Shown piece after piece: positions 36,556 through 45,808 of a stretch of DNA of 64,000 nucleotides (position 1 is the first letter of the stretch; every line of letters begins with the position of its first letter). The position numbers and the translations under genes were made by a program. The stretch is from NCBI RefSeq assembly GCF_963664735.1, contig NZ_OY761553.1:3841001-3905000 (forward strand). The letters are read 5' to 3'. The notes beneath the pieces are model-generated. The model saw only the letters and a list, made by a program, of their open reading frames with translations, was not told the origin of the DNA and made no database searches. The DNA comes from an uncultured Cohaesibacter sp. GTDB lineage: Bacteria > Pseudomonadota > Alphaproteobacteria > Rhizobiales > Cohaesibacteraceae.

Positions 36556-36633
36556 TTAACTCTCCCGCATTTCGCGCAACTGAGCCGGTTTGCGCTGGAT
36601 CTCATGTTTCGGTACGAATCAAACCTTGTTGAA

Positions 36634-36648
36634 ATATCATAATGATAT
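36634..36648. promoter_or_regulatory. Palindrome between the asmA-like gene and pgi
   Basis: ATATCATAATGATAT is a perfect 15-bp palindrome centred on A36641, 79 bp upstream of the asmA-like start and about 200 bp upstream of pgi, in a divergent promoter region. Being AT-rich it could occur by chance; it may be an operator for either gene. Confidence 0.35.
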
Positions 36649-36848
36649 ACCCTTAGGATCTACAATCCAGTTGAGCTATTCAGCTGATTTTTACGGGTTT
36701 TAGACAAAGAACAGGCATTTTTTCCTAACTTCTCGGTAGGTGGAAAACTATACTATTGCCGTTATTTGTTGATAGAACTCAAATGACTTGTCACATATTG
36801 GTTCTACAAGTTTGTGGTCGTTTTAAGTGTATTTGATTGGGGTTGGAA

Positions 36849-38474
36849 ATGAGCTCTTTGGAAGTCGTTTGGTCTGATTTGGTTCGTCACCGTCAGGAAA
36901 TGTCTGATTTTACCCTGCGCTCTGCTTTTGCTGAAGACGCGGAAAGATTCGAACGTTATTCAGCGGAAATGGACGGATGCTTGACGCTCGACTATTCGCG
37001 CAATCGCATCCAGGACAAAACCCTGATGTTGCTTGAAAATCTGTTGCTTCAGGCTGATGTTGCCGAGCGCTACAAGGAAATGAAAGCCGGTGTTGCGATC
37101 AACAATACCGAAAAGCGCTCCGTCCTTCACATTGCCCTGCGCGGCAGTGTCGACGAAGATCTGGTGGTTAACGGACAGCCGATCGCAGCTGACGTGAAAG
37201 CCGTTAAAGAACGTCTTTATGCCTTTGCCAAAGGAGTTCGCGGGGGATCTATCGCGGCAAAAGATGGCAAACCATTCACCGATGTGGTCAATATCGGTAT
37301 CGGAGGCTCTGACCTTGGTCCTCACATGGTGACCGCAGGTCTTGCCGCTTTCCATGACGGGCCACGGGTGCATTTCGTTTCCAACGTGGACGGCGCTCAC
37401 ATGGGCGATACACTCAAGAAACTTGATCCCGCTCGTACCCTGTTTCTTGTAGCGTCAAAAACCTTCACGACACAGGAAACCATGACCAACGCGCGCGCTG
37501 CCAAGACATGGCTTGTTGCTGCGCTGGGCGAAGATGCTGTCGGCGATCATTTCGCCGCTCTTTCCACCAACAAGGAAGGTGTGGAAGGCTTCGGTATCAG
37601 CACCGAGCGGATGTTTGAATTCTGGGATTGGGTCGGTGGTCGTTATTCGGTCTGGTCTGCTATCGGTTTGCCGGTGATGATTGCGATCGGGCCTGAAGGG
37701 TTCGAAGACTTTCTGGACGGTGCCCGCTCGATGGACCATCACTTCGAAACTGCTCCATTCCGCGAGAACCTGCCGATGCTCATGGCTGCGCTCGGCCTCT
37801 GGTATCGCAACATCTGGGCTTGCACTTCGCTTGCCGTTTTGCCTTATGACCAGCGGCTTGAATATTTCTCGGCCTTCCTGCAGCAGCTTGATATGGAATC
37901 CAACGGCAAGCGGGTGCGCCGCGATGGCTCCGAGATTCACCGGGCGTCCGGCCCTGTCATTTGGGGCCAGTCTGGCACCAATGGTCAGCATGCCTTCTAT
38001 CAGGAACTGCATCAGGGGCATGATATTACCCCTTGCGAGTTCCTCGTTGCTGCCAAGCCGACGGATGCTGACGAAGGTCAGCATGAGCTACTTATTTCCA
38101 ACTGTCTGGCTCAGGTGGAGGCGTTGGCGTTTGGCCGCACGGCTGAAGAAGCAAAGGCTCAGCTGGAGGCTGCGGGCAAATCCCCTGAAGAAGTGGCCGC
38201 TCTCGTGCCGCACAAAGTCTTTCCGGGGAACCGCCCGACCTCGCTTCTGTTCTATGATCAACTGACCCCGAAAATGCTGGGGCGTCTGATCGCGCTTTAT
38301 GAGCACAAGGTGTTCGTTCAGGGCGTTGTCTGGGGCGTGAACAGCTATGACCAGTGGGGCGTTGAGCTTGGCAAGGAACTGGCCAACAAGCTCGCACCGG
38401 CCGTCAAATCGGCTGAACGCGGCGCAGGCGACCCGGCCATTCTCGACCGCCTCAAAGCCTATCGCGCCAAATAA
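36849..38474 (+). CDS. pgi: Glucose-6-phosphate isomerase
   Basis: A 541-residue enzyme interconverting glucose 6-phosphate and fructose 6-phosphate. Family signatures are visible: NIGIGGSDLGPHM, the FLVASKTFTTQETMTNA phosphate-binding stretch, GGRYSVWSAIGLP, and WGQSGTNGQHAFYQELHQG with the catalytic Glu/His. A lysine near the end in EHKVFVQGVVWGVNSYDQWG is also conserved. The ATG at 36849 starts four codons inside a longer TTG frame and gives a normal N-terminus. It stands alone, with a terminator at 38518-38548. Confidence 0.97.
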   Translation: MSSLEVVWSDLVRHRQEMSDFTLRSAFAEDAERFERYSAEMDGCLTLDYSRNRIQDKTLMLLENLLLQADVAERYKEMKAGVAINNTEKRSVLHIALRGSVDEDLVVNGQPIAADVKAVKERLYAFAKGVRGGSIAAKDGKPFTDVVNIGIGGSDLGPHMVTAGLAAFHDGPRVHFVSNVDGAHMGDTLKKLDPARTLFLVASKTFTTQETMTNARAAKTWLVAALGEDAVGDHFAALSTNKEGVEGFGISTERMFEFWDWVGGRYSVWSAIGLPVMIAIGPEGFEDFLDGARSMDHHFETAPFRENLPMLMAALGLWYRNIWACTSLAVLPYDQRLEYFSAFLQQLDMESNGKRVRRDGSEIHRASGPVIWGQSGTNGQHAFYQELHQGHDITPCEFLVAAKPTDADEGQHELLISNCLAQVEALAFGRTAEEAKAQLEAAGKSPEEVAALVPHKVFPGNRPTSLLFYDQLTPKMLGRLIALYEHKVFVQGVVWGVNSYDQWGVELGKELANKLAPAVKSAERGAGDPAILDRLKAYRAK

Positions 38475-38517
38475 ACCTCAATTAGCGACAAGACCGCTTT
38501 TGGCGAACCCGCTATCC

Positions 38518-38548
38518 AGCCCGTCGGATCAAACCGGCGGGTTTTTTG
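38518..38548 (+). terminator. Terminator of pgi
   Basis: CCCGTCGG (38520-38527) pairs with CCGGCGGG (38534-38541) around ATCAAA, followed by six T bases. Confidence 0.88.
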
Positions 38549-38803
38549 TATCTACAATAAACCTACTCCACCGGTGGAGATCATGCTTTAATTTTGTTTG
38601 TAGTATGCAAAAACAGCCAAATCTTACGCTTTATTGAAAGAGCAATAGACTGCAGAAGACATCTAGACGGAAGTATTATCGTAAATGCGGCTTAATAGAG
38701 CATTGTAAGCTTAGCGATGCCGCGAAGCACAATTTTCGGGAATTCTTAGTGTTACGGCAACAAAAGCACGGAAAATAGTAGTAATGGTCATGGTGTATGT
38801 GTC

Positions 38804-38840
38804 TTGATTTGTATCATTGACGTATTCTTGTTTGTATTCA
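38804..38840 (+). repeat. Two near-identical direct repeats upstream of the peptide gene
   Basis: TTGATTTGTATCA at 38804-38816 and TTGTTTGTATTCA at 38828-38840 share most bases and start 24 bp apart, close to two helical turns. Their position 70-110 bp before the peptide start suits an activator or repressor site. It is weak evidence on its own because the region is AT-rich. Confidence 0.35.
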
Positions 38841-38850
38841 ACTCTAAGTC

Positions 38851-38864
38851 GGCAACTAATTGCC
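38851..38864. promoter_or_regulatory. Palindrome GGCAA-N4-TTGCC before the peptide gene
   Basis: GGCAACTAATTGCC has 5-bp perfect arms around four bases, 48 bp upstream of the peptide ATG. It could be an operator or part of the 5' leader. Confidence 0.4.
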
Positions 38865-38912
38865 GTACTGGTAAGTCAAGCGTAGAGGTGAGCAAGACGT
38901 CGGAGGATTGAG

Positions 38913-39113
38913 ATGGCGAAAACATATACGAAGGAAAGCGCGCTCAAAGAGATTAGAGCTGCAAAGGCGGAATTGGAACGACTTGAAGAGAAAATCGAAA
39001 ACGGCGTGCGAGATGTCGCCGATTGTTCTTGTAGTAATCCTCCTTGCAGCGGCATGGATCCAGTTAGTTATCTGACTGCAGTTGGTGGTGCTTTGGCTGG
39101 TGGCGTCCTGTAG
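38913..39113 (+). CDS. Cys-containing 66-residue peptide, candidate RiPP precursor
   Basis: I do not recognise a named family. The first 36 residues are a charged, probably helical leader rich in Lys, Glu and Ala (KEIRAAKAELERLEEKIEN). A short core-like segment holds three cysteines at 38, 40 and 45 (DCSCSNPPCSGMD), and the tail is hydrophobic and glycine-rich (AVGGALAGGVL). GGAGGA just before the ATG is a strong ribosome site. The next gene, 86 bp away, is a radical SAM/SPASM enzyme, so this is most likely the substrate of a thioether- or crosslink-forming maturase. Cys45 and Asp49 form a C-x3-D unit, the spacing crosslinked in the ranthipeptide freyrasin; one unit proves nothing. No leader-cleavage motif is certain. 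Confidence 0.75.
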   Translation: MAKTYTKESALKEIRAAKAELERLEEKIENGVRDVADCSCSNPPCSGMDPVSYLTAVGGALAGGVL

Positions 39114-39129
39114 CCATCTGCTGAGAAAA

Positions 39130-39161
39130 TGCGGCGTGGACTATTGTCAGGCTGCGCCGCA
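39130..39161 (+). ncRNA. Stem-loop between peptide gene and radical SAM gene
   Basis: TGCGGCG (39130-39136) pairs with CGCCGCA (39155-39161) over 7 GC-rich base pairs with an 18-base loop. No T run follows, so it is not a standard terminator. Its place after a small precursor gene suits partial attenuation or 3' protection, giving more peptide than enzyme. It is part of the mRNA. Confidence 0.5.
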
Positions 39162-39199
39162 CGAGAAGCTGAATCTGATTGTCGGTTGAGGAAAGCACT

Positions 39200-40576
39200 A
39201 TGGGTGATTGGCCGGTTTTTGCGGGAAAGCTCTTCAATGATGAAAATGGGAGAAAATTCTACAATTCGTTGTCCGGCGAGCTAACCGATGTTTCAGAAAA
39301 TTTGGCAAATGTTTGCCGGGTTCACTCCGATCCCCGAGGCGGTTGCTTTTTGCCGCGCACAAACTCGGCTGCCGCGGATATGTCTCCCAGAATTGTAAAT
39401 CCGTACGAAGCTGAAAAAATCAGCAACTCACTGCAATCCCGGTTAAGGCTGCTTATTCTGGAGCTGACGCAAAACTGCAATTTAGCCTGCGCCTATTGCA
39501 TCGACGGGGATGCTTACCAGCAAAAGAATTGTATGACCCGACAAAATATGCGCCGAAGGGATGCTTTCCGCGCAGTTGACCTACTATTTGAGCGGAGCTC
39601 GGAACAAAAAAATCCGCTTTCTATTTCATTTTATGGCGGTGAACCGCTGTTGCGATTTCATTTGCTGCGCGATGTTGTCGCATATGCCCGAAAAAGGGGG
39701 GAAGTAGAGGAGCGGCAACTTGTCTTTGGAATGACGACAAATGGTACGCTTTTCGACGAACGGATTATCGACTTTCTGGCTGACAATGAAGTTCACTGTC
39801 TGATTTCTCTGGATGGAACGGCCACAATACACGACTCCTTTCGTCGCTCTAGAAAGGGCGAAGCAACTTTTAACAAGGTTATGGCGGGGTTGGACCTAAT
39901 TCGCCTTCGAAGGCCTGAATATTACCAGCGTTTCATCCAGATTTCAGTCGTTGTCATGCCCACTGCTGATCTTGACGCGCTTCAGGTGTTCTTCGATGCA
40001 CTTGATCTTCCGATGAAGGCCAATTTTGTTGAGTCTTACGGTTTGGACCTCGAAAACGGGGCTGCAAAGATAGATGTGGGCAGTATAGCAGCAGGATTGC
40101 GCACCCGTATGCAGGAGAATGGTCCTGATTATATTGAAAGTGCTCGCAGTGATCGTGATTTTGCCGCCTGTCTCTTGCGTAGCCTTATTGGCCGGATGCA
40201 GGGCGACGGCAAGAGCGTGGAATGTGGGCTCGGTCAATGTATTCCCGGCGTTTCGCGGCTTCTCATGGCTGCAGATGGCTGGTTCTATCCTTGCGAAAAA
40301 CTCGCGGGACATTCCTTCGCTCGAATTGGTCACATAGGCAGCAAAAAGGCTCTGCTTGAGGAAGAAAGAGTCAATCGCTTGGTTCAGGACTTCTACGATT
40401 TGGCCGAGCGTAAATGTGATGGGTGCTGGTTGGCTCCGCGCTGTTCTATGTGCCTGGCGTTATGTGTTTCCGGGGATCTCGTCTCGGAGGACAAATTCGA
40501 CTATTGTTGTCGTGGGCAACGAGCCGGTGGCAATTTTGGAGTTGAATTTCTGCGCGCCACAGGCATAGGGGGGTGA
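39200..40576 (+). CDS. Radical SAM/SPASM peptide maturase
   Basis: A 458-residue enzyme. The radical SAM cluster motif CNLACAYC (C93, C97, C100) binds the 4Fe-4S cluster that cleaves SAM; YGGEP follows at 145-149. The C-terminal SPASM domain supplies auxiliary cluster ligands: C342, C347, GWFYPC (C365), then C406, C409, C415, C418, C422 and C436/C437. The first 85 residues precede the barrel and may recognise the leader. ATG 39200 has GAGGA with 7-8 bp spacing; TTG 39179 is less likely. Immediately after a Cys-bearing small peptide gene, it is best read as its maturase. Anaerobic sulfatase maturase is an alternative, but no sulfatase is here. No protease or exporter gene accompanies it. Confidence 0.9.
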   Translation: MGDWPVFAGKLFNDENGRKFYNSLSGELTDVSENLANVCRVHSDPRGGCFLPRTNSAAADMSPRIVNPYEAEKISNSLQSRLRLLILELTQNCNLACAYCIDGDAYQQKNCMTRQNMRRRDAFRAVDLLFERSSEQKNPLSISFYGGEPLLRFHLLRDVVAYARKRGEVEERQLVFGMTTNGTLFDERIIDFLADNEVHCLISLDGTATIHDSFRRSRKGEATFNKVMAGLDLIRLRRPEYYQRFIQISVVVMPTADLDALQVFFDALDLPMKANFVESYGLDLENGAAKIDVGSIAAGLRTRMQENGPDYIESARSDRDFAACLLRSLIGRMQGDGKSVECGLGQCIPGVSRLLMAADGWFYPCEKLAGHSFARIGHIGSKKALLEEERVNRLVQDFYDLAERKCDGCWLAPRCSMCLALCVSGDLVSEDKFDYCCRGQRAGGNFGVEFLRATGIGG

Positions 40577-40721
40577 ACACACGACCGGCGGTGACAATTC
40601 AATTTTCTAAATTTGGCCTTGCGGATAACCCGGTTTCTTTGATTCCTTGCGCAGCTTCCGGATTGTAGTCTGTCCGTCATATAAATGTTCGCGCTGTCCG
40701 CAGTTTGGCCATTCCGCAGTG

Positions 40722-42377
40722 TCAATCGTGCGGTTTCCGCTTCGCCTCAGCCTTTCTTCTGGCAATGGTTTTGTGCAGGTCCGGGGCCGCGTTTATGAGG
40801 GCTTTGGTGTAGGGCTGCTGCGGGTTTTGGAAAATGCCTTCCGTCCGGCCCCGTTCGATGATCTTGCCGCGATACATGACCATGACTTCATCTGTGATCG
40901 AGCGGACCACAGAGAGGTCGTGGCTGATGAACAGGTAGGATAGGTCAAGCCGGTCTCTGAGATCTGTGAAAAGGTCCAGAATCTGGGCGCGAATGGAAAC
41001 GTCAAGGGCCGAGACGGGCTCATCGGCGATAATGATGCGTGGTTTGGTGATCAGGGCACGGGCGATGGCGATGCGCTGGCGTTCGCCGCCGGAAAATTCA
41101 TGGGGGAATTTCTCCGCATCCTCTGTTGCCAGGCCAACCTGTCGTAGCGTTGTTGCAATGCGCCTGTTCCGCTCATCGTTGTTGACGTCTTTCTGGAACA
41201 GGTAGAGAGGCTCAGCGATGGAACGTCCGATTTTGTGGCGTGGGTTGAAGGAACCGTTGGGGTCCTGAAAGACGATCTGGATATCTCGCCGGACCTGACG
41301 CAAATCGGTCTTGTTGGCCGAATAGGGGTCGTGATGTCCGATCCTGATCGCCCCTTTCTGTGGTGCTTCTAGGCCGAGAAGTGCTCGTGCTAGGGTGGAT
41401 TTGCCACAGCCGGATTCCCCGACAAGGCCGATGCTTTGTCCCTTGTGGATCGTCAGGTCCACGCCATCCACGGCTCTTGTGCTGCGCCGTTCGAGATAGG
41501 GGAATTGTCGTGGCAGGGGATAGGTGCGCACAACGGAGTTGGCGCTCAAAATGGGGGGCTCTTTTTCAAGGGCAGGATCGTCGCTGAAAACGGGTGGCTT
41601 TTGGCGCGTCGGCTGGTGTGTTGAGGCTGCAAACAGCTTCTGGCTATAGGGGTGGCTGAGCGTGTCGAACAGCTTGGGCAGCGGGCCTTGTTCTACGATC
41701 TTGCCTTTCTTCATGATGGCAATCGTGTGTGCCATGTCGGCGACAACGGCCAAATCGTGGGAGATCAGCATCAGCGCGGATTGATCTTCGCTCATCAGGC
41801 CCCGCAGTAGCTGCAGGATTTCGGCTTGTGAGGTGACATCAAGTGCAGTCGTCGGCTCGTCCGCGATGATCAGATCTGGTTTCATGGCGATGGCCATGGC
41901 GATGACGACGCGCTGGCGCTGCCCGCCTGAAAGCTGATGGGGGAAACGGTCTGGCGCAACCTGCTCAGGGCTTAGGCCGACCCGCTCCAGCTGTCGTTTT
42001 GCCAGTTTCTCTGCTTCATGACGGGTGACGGAGCTATGTTGGAGTATGCATTCCTCCACCTGTGCACCGATTGCCTTGAGCGGGTTTAACGCGGTCATTG
42101 GCTCTTGGAATACCATGCCCATCCGGTTGCCGCGCCAGCCGCAAAGCTGCCGTTCGGAGAGGGCGATCAGGTTTGTTTCTGCCAGATGAATGGAGCCGGA
42201 AAGGTGGCTTTGTCTCGGCAGGAGCTGCATGATCGAGAGCGCCGTCAGGCTCTTGCCTGAGCCGGATTCGCCCACCAGTCCAAGGCACTGGCCGCGTTCC
42301 AGCGAGAAGGAGACGTCCTTCAAAATGGGCTTGTCGCCAATGGTCAGACAGAGATTTTCAAGGGTCAGCAGGCTCAT
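40722..42377 (-). CDS. Peptide-type ABC transporter, fused double ATPase (DppD-DppF)
   Basis: A 551-residue protein made of two complete ATPase modules. The first has [11 protein letters not shown] and LSGGQRQR; the second, after a linker near residue 270, has [11 protein letters not shown] and FSGGERQR. Each half also has a Walker B ([24 protein letters not shown]). Fused forms like this drive dipeptide/oligopeptide/nickel-type importers. It is the last gene of a four-gene minus-strand operon; its start overlaps the stop of the permease by 4 bp. It converges on the radical SAM gene, with 145 bp between their ends and no clear terminator. Confidence 0.95.
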   Translation of the reverse strand: MSLLTLENLCLTIGDKPILKDVSFSLERGQCLGLVGESGSGKSLTALSIMQLLPRQSHLSGSIHLAETNLIALSERQLCGWRGNRMGMVFQEPMTALNPLKAIGAQVEECILQHSSVTRHEAEKLAKRQLERVGLSPEQVAPDRFPHQLSGGQRQRVVIAMAIAMKPDLIIADEPTTALDVTSQAEILQLLRGLMSEDQSALMLISHDLAVVADMAHTIAIMKKGKIVEQGPLPKLFDTLSHPYSQKLFAASTHQPTRQKPPVFSDDPALEKEPPILSANSVVRTYPLPRQFPYLERRSTRAVDGVDLTIHKGQSIGLVGESGCGKSTLARALLGLEAPQKGAIRIGHHDPYSANKTDLRQVRRDIQIVFQDPNGSFNPRHKIGRSIAEPLYLFQKDVNNDERNRRIATTLRQVGLATEDAEKFPHEFSGGERQRIAIARALITKPRIIIADEPVSALDVSIRAQILDLFTDLRDRLDLSYLFISHDLSVVRSITDEVMVMYRGKIIERGRTEGIFQNPQQPYTKALINAAPDLHKTIARRKAEAKRKPHD

Positions 42378-43273
42378 GATGCTTTGCTCCCGCCAATATC
42401 AAGGCTTGAGCGGATCTTCGGATCAAGCATATCCCTAAGGCCGTCGCCAAGCAGGTTGAGGCCAAGCACGGTGAGGATGATTGCCATTCCGGGGATGATC
42501 GCCAGTTGCGGGGCCATCATCAGCCATGTCTGGGCTTCCGAGAGCATTTGCCCCCAGCTGGGCATTGGCGGCTGGGTGCCAAGGCCGACGTAAGAGAGCC
42601 CTGCTTCGGCCAATATTCCAAGCGAGAACTGGATGGTGCCTTGCACGATCAACAGATTGGCAATATTGGGCAAAATATGCTCGATGGTGATGCGCACCGA
42701 TCCCTTGCCAGAGAGGCGGGCGGCCATAATATATTCTCTCGTCCAGAGACTAAGCGCGGCTCCTCTTGAAAGGCGCGCGAATACCGGAATGTTGAAGATG
42801 CCGATGGCGATGATGGCATTGATGGCACCGGGGCCTGCGAGGGCGGTGATCATGATCGCTGATATGATGGCCGGGAAGGCAAAAATGAAATCGCCCATGC
42901 GCATGATTGCTTCGTCCAGCCAGCCTCCTTTGGCCGCAGCCCAACAACCGAAAGGAACGCCGAGCCCGGCGCCGATGCCCACTGCGACAAGCGCGACGGC
43001 AATGGAATTTCGCGCGCCCAGCATGATCATGGAAAAGAGATCATGGCCGTAATGGTCGGTGCCGAGCCAGTGGCTCGCGCTGATTGGCTTGAGCCGTTCG
43101 GCGATGTTGACCGTGAGCGCGTCGTGGGGTGTCCAGACAAAGGAGATTAAGGCTATTGCGACAAAGAACAGCGTGATGAAGCCCCCGATCACGAAGGATG
43201 GAGAATGCATGCCCTTTGCAAGAAAGCTGCGATATCTGTGGGCGTCCGTCGAGAAGAGATGCGGCTTGGTCAT
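42374..43273 (-). CDS. Peptide-type ABC transporter permease (DppC-like)
   Basis: A 299-residue inner-membrane protein. It has the N-terminal helix typical of DppC (FVIGGFITLFFVAIALISFVW), the short periplasmic domain with ISASHWLGTDHYGHDLFSM, and the EAA loop around TREYIMAARLSGKGSVRI. Its start overlaps the preceding permease by 4 bp and its stop overlaps the ATPase start, so the three are coupled. It forms the channel together with the DppB-like protein. Confidence 0.95.
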   Translation of the reverse strand: MTKPHLFSTDAHRYRSFLAKGMHSPSFVIGGFITLFFVAIALISFVWTPHDALTVNIAERLKPISASHWLGTDHYGHDLFSMIMLGARNSIAVALVAVGIGAGLGVPFGCWAAAKGGWLDEAIMRMGDFIFAFPAIISAIMITALAGPGAINAIIAIGIFNIPVFARLSRGAALSLWTREYIMAARLSGKGSVRITIEHILPNIANLLIVQGTIQFSLGILAEAGLSYVGLGTQPPMPSWGQMLSEAQTWLMMAPQLAIIPGMAIILTVLGLNLLGDGLRDMLDPKIRSSLDIGGSKAS

Positions 43274-44226
43274 TGGCTTATCTGCCTGCGATGAAGGCGC
43301 GGATCGATCAAGCCATATGTGATGTCCACGAGGAAGTTGACGAGTATGACCGTTGCGACCAGCAGCATGATGACGGCTTTCACCGTTATCAGATCGCGCT
43401 GGTTGATTGCCTGAAATACCAGCCTGCCGAGGCCGGGCAGGGAGAAGACATTTTCAATGATGACCGTGCCTGCCAACAGGAACGAGAATTGCAGCCCCAT
43501 GATGGTGATGACGGGAATGAGCGCATTGCGCAGGCCATGGCGTGCAAGGGTTTGCCTTAAATTGAGGCCCTTGGCGCGTGCGGTGCGCATATAGTCTTCA
43601 TGGAGCACTTCCAGCATGGATGAGCGCATGATGCGCACAAGGATTGAGGCTTGCGGCAGGGCAAGCGCAATAGCGGGCAAGAGGAGTGCCCTTATCGCTG
43701 GCCAAAAACCCGCATCCCAGCCGGGGAAGCCCCCCGAAGGGAACAACTGCAGCATGACCGCAAAGACCAGAACGAGCAACATGGCAAACCAGAAATTGGG
43801 AATGGCAATGCCAATTTGCGTTACGCCAATGAGACTGACATCGGGCCAGCGCCCGTGATTGCTGGCTGCCAGAATTCCCAAGGGGAGCGCGAGCAATGTC
43901 GAGAGCATAAGGGCCATGAGCGAAAGGGGCAGGGAAATGGCGAGACGTTCCACGATGAGCTCTGTGACAGGCACAGAATAAGTATAACTGACGCCAAAAT
44001 CACCTTGCAGCATGCCGGTGATCCAATGCCAATAACGGCTGATCAGAGGAAGGTTGAGGCCCAATTGCTCCCGCAGCGCTGCCAGCGTGTCTTCCTGCGC
44101 ATTTATGCCAAGGATCAGCTGGGCGGGGTCGCCGGGCAGAATTTCCATGACCGCAAAAATGAAGAGCGAGGCTGCCGCAAGGGTTATACAGAGAGAAGCA
44201 AAGCGACGCAGGGAATAGGTGATCAT
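43270..44226 (-). CDS. Peptide-type ABC transporter permease (DppB-like)
   Basis: A 318-residue inner-membrane protein with the DppB start (MITYSLRRFASLCITLAAASL), the LPGDPAQLILG motif after the first helix, and the EAA region EVLHEDYMRTARAKGL. The ATG at 44226 gives the normal family N-terminus; upstream codons to 44289 do not. It lies 94 bp after the binding-protein stop and overlaps the next permease by 4 bp. Confidence 0.95.
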   Translation of the reverse strand: MITYSLRRFASLCITLAAASLFIFAVMEILPGDPAQLILGINAQEDTLAALREQLGLNLPLISRYWHWITGMLQGDFGVSYTYSVPVTELIVERLAISLPLSLMALMLSTLLALPLGILAASNHGRWPDVSLIGVTQIGIAIPNFWFAMLLVLVFAVMLQLFPSGGFPGWDAGFWPAIRALLLPAIALALPQASILVRIMRSSMLEVLHEDYMRTARAKGLNLRQTLARHGLRNALIPVITIMGLQFSFLLAGTVIIENVFSLPGLGRLVFQAINQRDLITVKAVIMLLVATVILVNFLVDITYGLIDPRLHRRQISQ

Positions 44227-44320
44227 GGCGATGGGCTGTATCTGCCGGCATGTGATGCGAAAAAGGGTATGGCAAGAACCATCTGCCATACCCGAAGGTC
44301 TTTTAAACCGAAATGACGGA

Positions 44321-45808
44321 TTAGTCCATCCATTCTACCGCAGTTAGATCATTGGCCTGAATGGGAGCATTTGCCCAGAGGCCTTTGATTTTTGCGTTCC
44401 AGACCCCGGTTTTGGGGAGCTGGAAGAGGAAGCCGTTGACTGCGTCATCATTGAGTTTTTTCTGAGCCTGATGCAGCAGTTCCGTGCGTTCTGCTTCATC
44501 TGCCGTCGCGTTGAGCTTGGCGATGATTGCCTTGAACTCGTCGCTCTTGTAGTTGAAGTAATAGTCATCACGGGCGTAGATGTCGATATCCATTGGCTCG
44601 GTATGAGAGATAATGGTCAGGTCATAATCCTTGCCCTTGAACACATTGCTCAACCACTGGGCCCATTCCACATTGATCAATTCCAGCTCGATGCCAACCT
44701 TTTTGAAGTCTGAGGCGATGATGAGTCCGGAGCGACGGGCATAGTCGGTTGGCGGCAGGAACAGGCGCGCCTTGAAACCGTTTTCAAGACCAGCTTCCTT
44801 GAGAAGTTCCCTGGCTTTTTCCGGATTATAGTCATAGACATGGGACAGATCGACATAGGCCGGATTGTGGGGCGCGAAGTGTGAGCCGATGAGCGTGCCG
44901 TACCCGAACATGGCGCCATCAATGAGTGACTGACGGTTGATCGCATAGGCCATGGCCTTCCGCACGCGGATATCGTTGAAGGGTTTTATGCCATTGTTGG
45001 TGGCCAGAATGGTTTCCCCTTCCGTGGTGCCAACAACCACTTTGAAACGAGGATCGTTCCCAAATTGCGATAACATCTCCGGGGCCGGGAAGATGGGGAA
45101 TGCGTCCACATCGCCAGCCATCAGGGCGGAAAGAGCCGCTGCCGCATCGGCAACAATCTTGAATGTTGCCTTCTCAAGCTTGGCTGGGGTGCCCCAATAG
45201 TCTGGACTTCTTATAAGCGAAATGGAATCACCCTTGACCCATTTTGCCAGTTTGAAGGGGCCGGTGCCTATCGGGTTGCTCTTGTTGGTGTCTGCGCTTT
45301 CCGGTGCGACCATGACGGCATCGCCCCAGCCCAGATTGAACAACATGGAGCCGGTCGGGCGCTTGAGCGTCATTTCGACTGTGTATTTGTCCTTGGCAGT
45401 GACACTATCGATGGGCTCGAACAGAGCTTTCTGGGCGTTGACCGAATTTTCCCCGCGCGCGCGATCGAGCGAAAATACCACGTCGTCAGCATCGAAATCA
45501 CTGCCATCATGGAATTTGACACCCTGATGCAGCTTGAAGTCATAGGTGAGCCCATCGGCCGAGATCGTCCAGCTTTCAGCGAGAGCCGGTTTGATTTCCC
45601 CATGCTCGTCGATGCGTGTGAGACCCTCGAAGATGTTGGCGTAGGTAATCTCGTCGATAGCTGCCGCCGCTCCGGCCGTTGGGTCCAGATGAGGCGGCTC
45701 AAGGCGAACACCCAAAATGATATCATTTCGCGCAGCCATTGCTCCTGACGTGAAAAGCGTTGCTGCCATGGACAAGGTGACAACCCAATTTCTTGCTGAT
45801 TTTGTCAT
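44321..45808 (-). CDS. Peptide-type ABC transporter substrate-binding protein
   Basis: A 495-residue periplasmic protein of solute-binding family 5 (DppA/OppA). A signal peptide ends near AMA-AR at residue 26. The mature start (DIILGVRLEPPHLDPTAG), YANIFEGLTRIDEHGEIKPALAESW and LTYDFKLHQGVKFHDGSDFDADDVVFS are hallmarks. It is the first gene of the importer operon. GGAG lies 10 nt before the ATG. The ligand may be a peptide or another small molecule; the family is broad. Confidence 0.95.
   Translation of the reverse strand: MTKSARNWVVTLSMAATLFTSGAMAARNDIILGVRLEPPHLDPTAGAAAAIDEITYANIFEGLTRIDEHGEIKPALAESWTISADGLTYDFKLHQGVKFHDGSDFDADDVVFSLDRARGENSVNAQKALFEPIDSVTAKDKYTVEMTLKRPTGSMLFNLGWGDAVMVAPESADTNKSNPIGTGPFKLAKWVKGDSISLIRSPDYWGTPAKLEKATFKIVADAAAALSALMAGDVDAFPIFPAPEMLSQFGNDPRFKVVVGTTEGETILATNNGIKPFNDIRVRKAMAYAINRQSLIDGAMFGYGTLIGSHFAPHNPAYVDLSHVYDYNPEKARELLKEAGLENGFKARLFLPPTDYARRSGLIIASDFKKVGIELELINVEWAQWLSNVFKGKDYDLTIISHTEPMDIDIYARDDYYFNYKSDEFKAIIAKLNATADEAERTELLHQAQKKLNDDAVNGFLFQLPKTGVWNAKIKGLWANAPIQANDLTAVEWMD

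Larger units (their letters stand above)
38475..38912 (+). other. AT-rich upstream region of the peptide/radical SAM pair
   Basis: After the pgi terminator, this region appears richer in A and T than the genes around it. No gene is seen. It carries two near-copies of TTGATTTGTATCA (38804-38816 and 38828-38840) and the palindrome at 38851-38864, and should contain the promoter of the peptide gene. Confidence 0.6.

Noticed and set aside
39179-40576. Radical SAM gene as an anaerobic sulfatase maturase
   Set aside because: No sulfatase is present in the window, and a small Cys peptide gene directly precedes it, which favours a peptide maturase.
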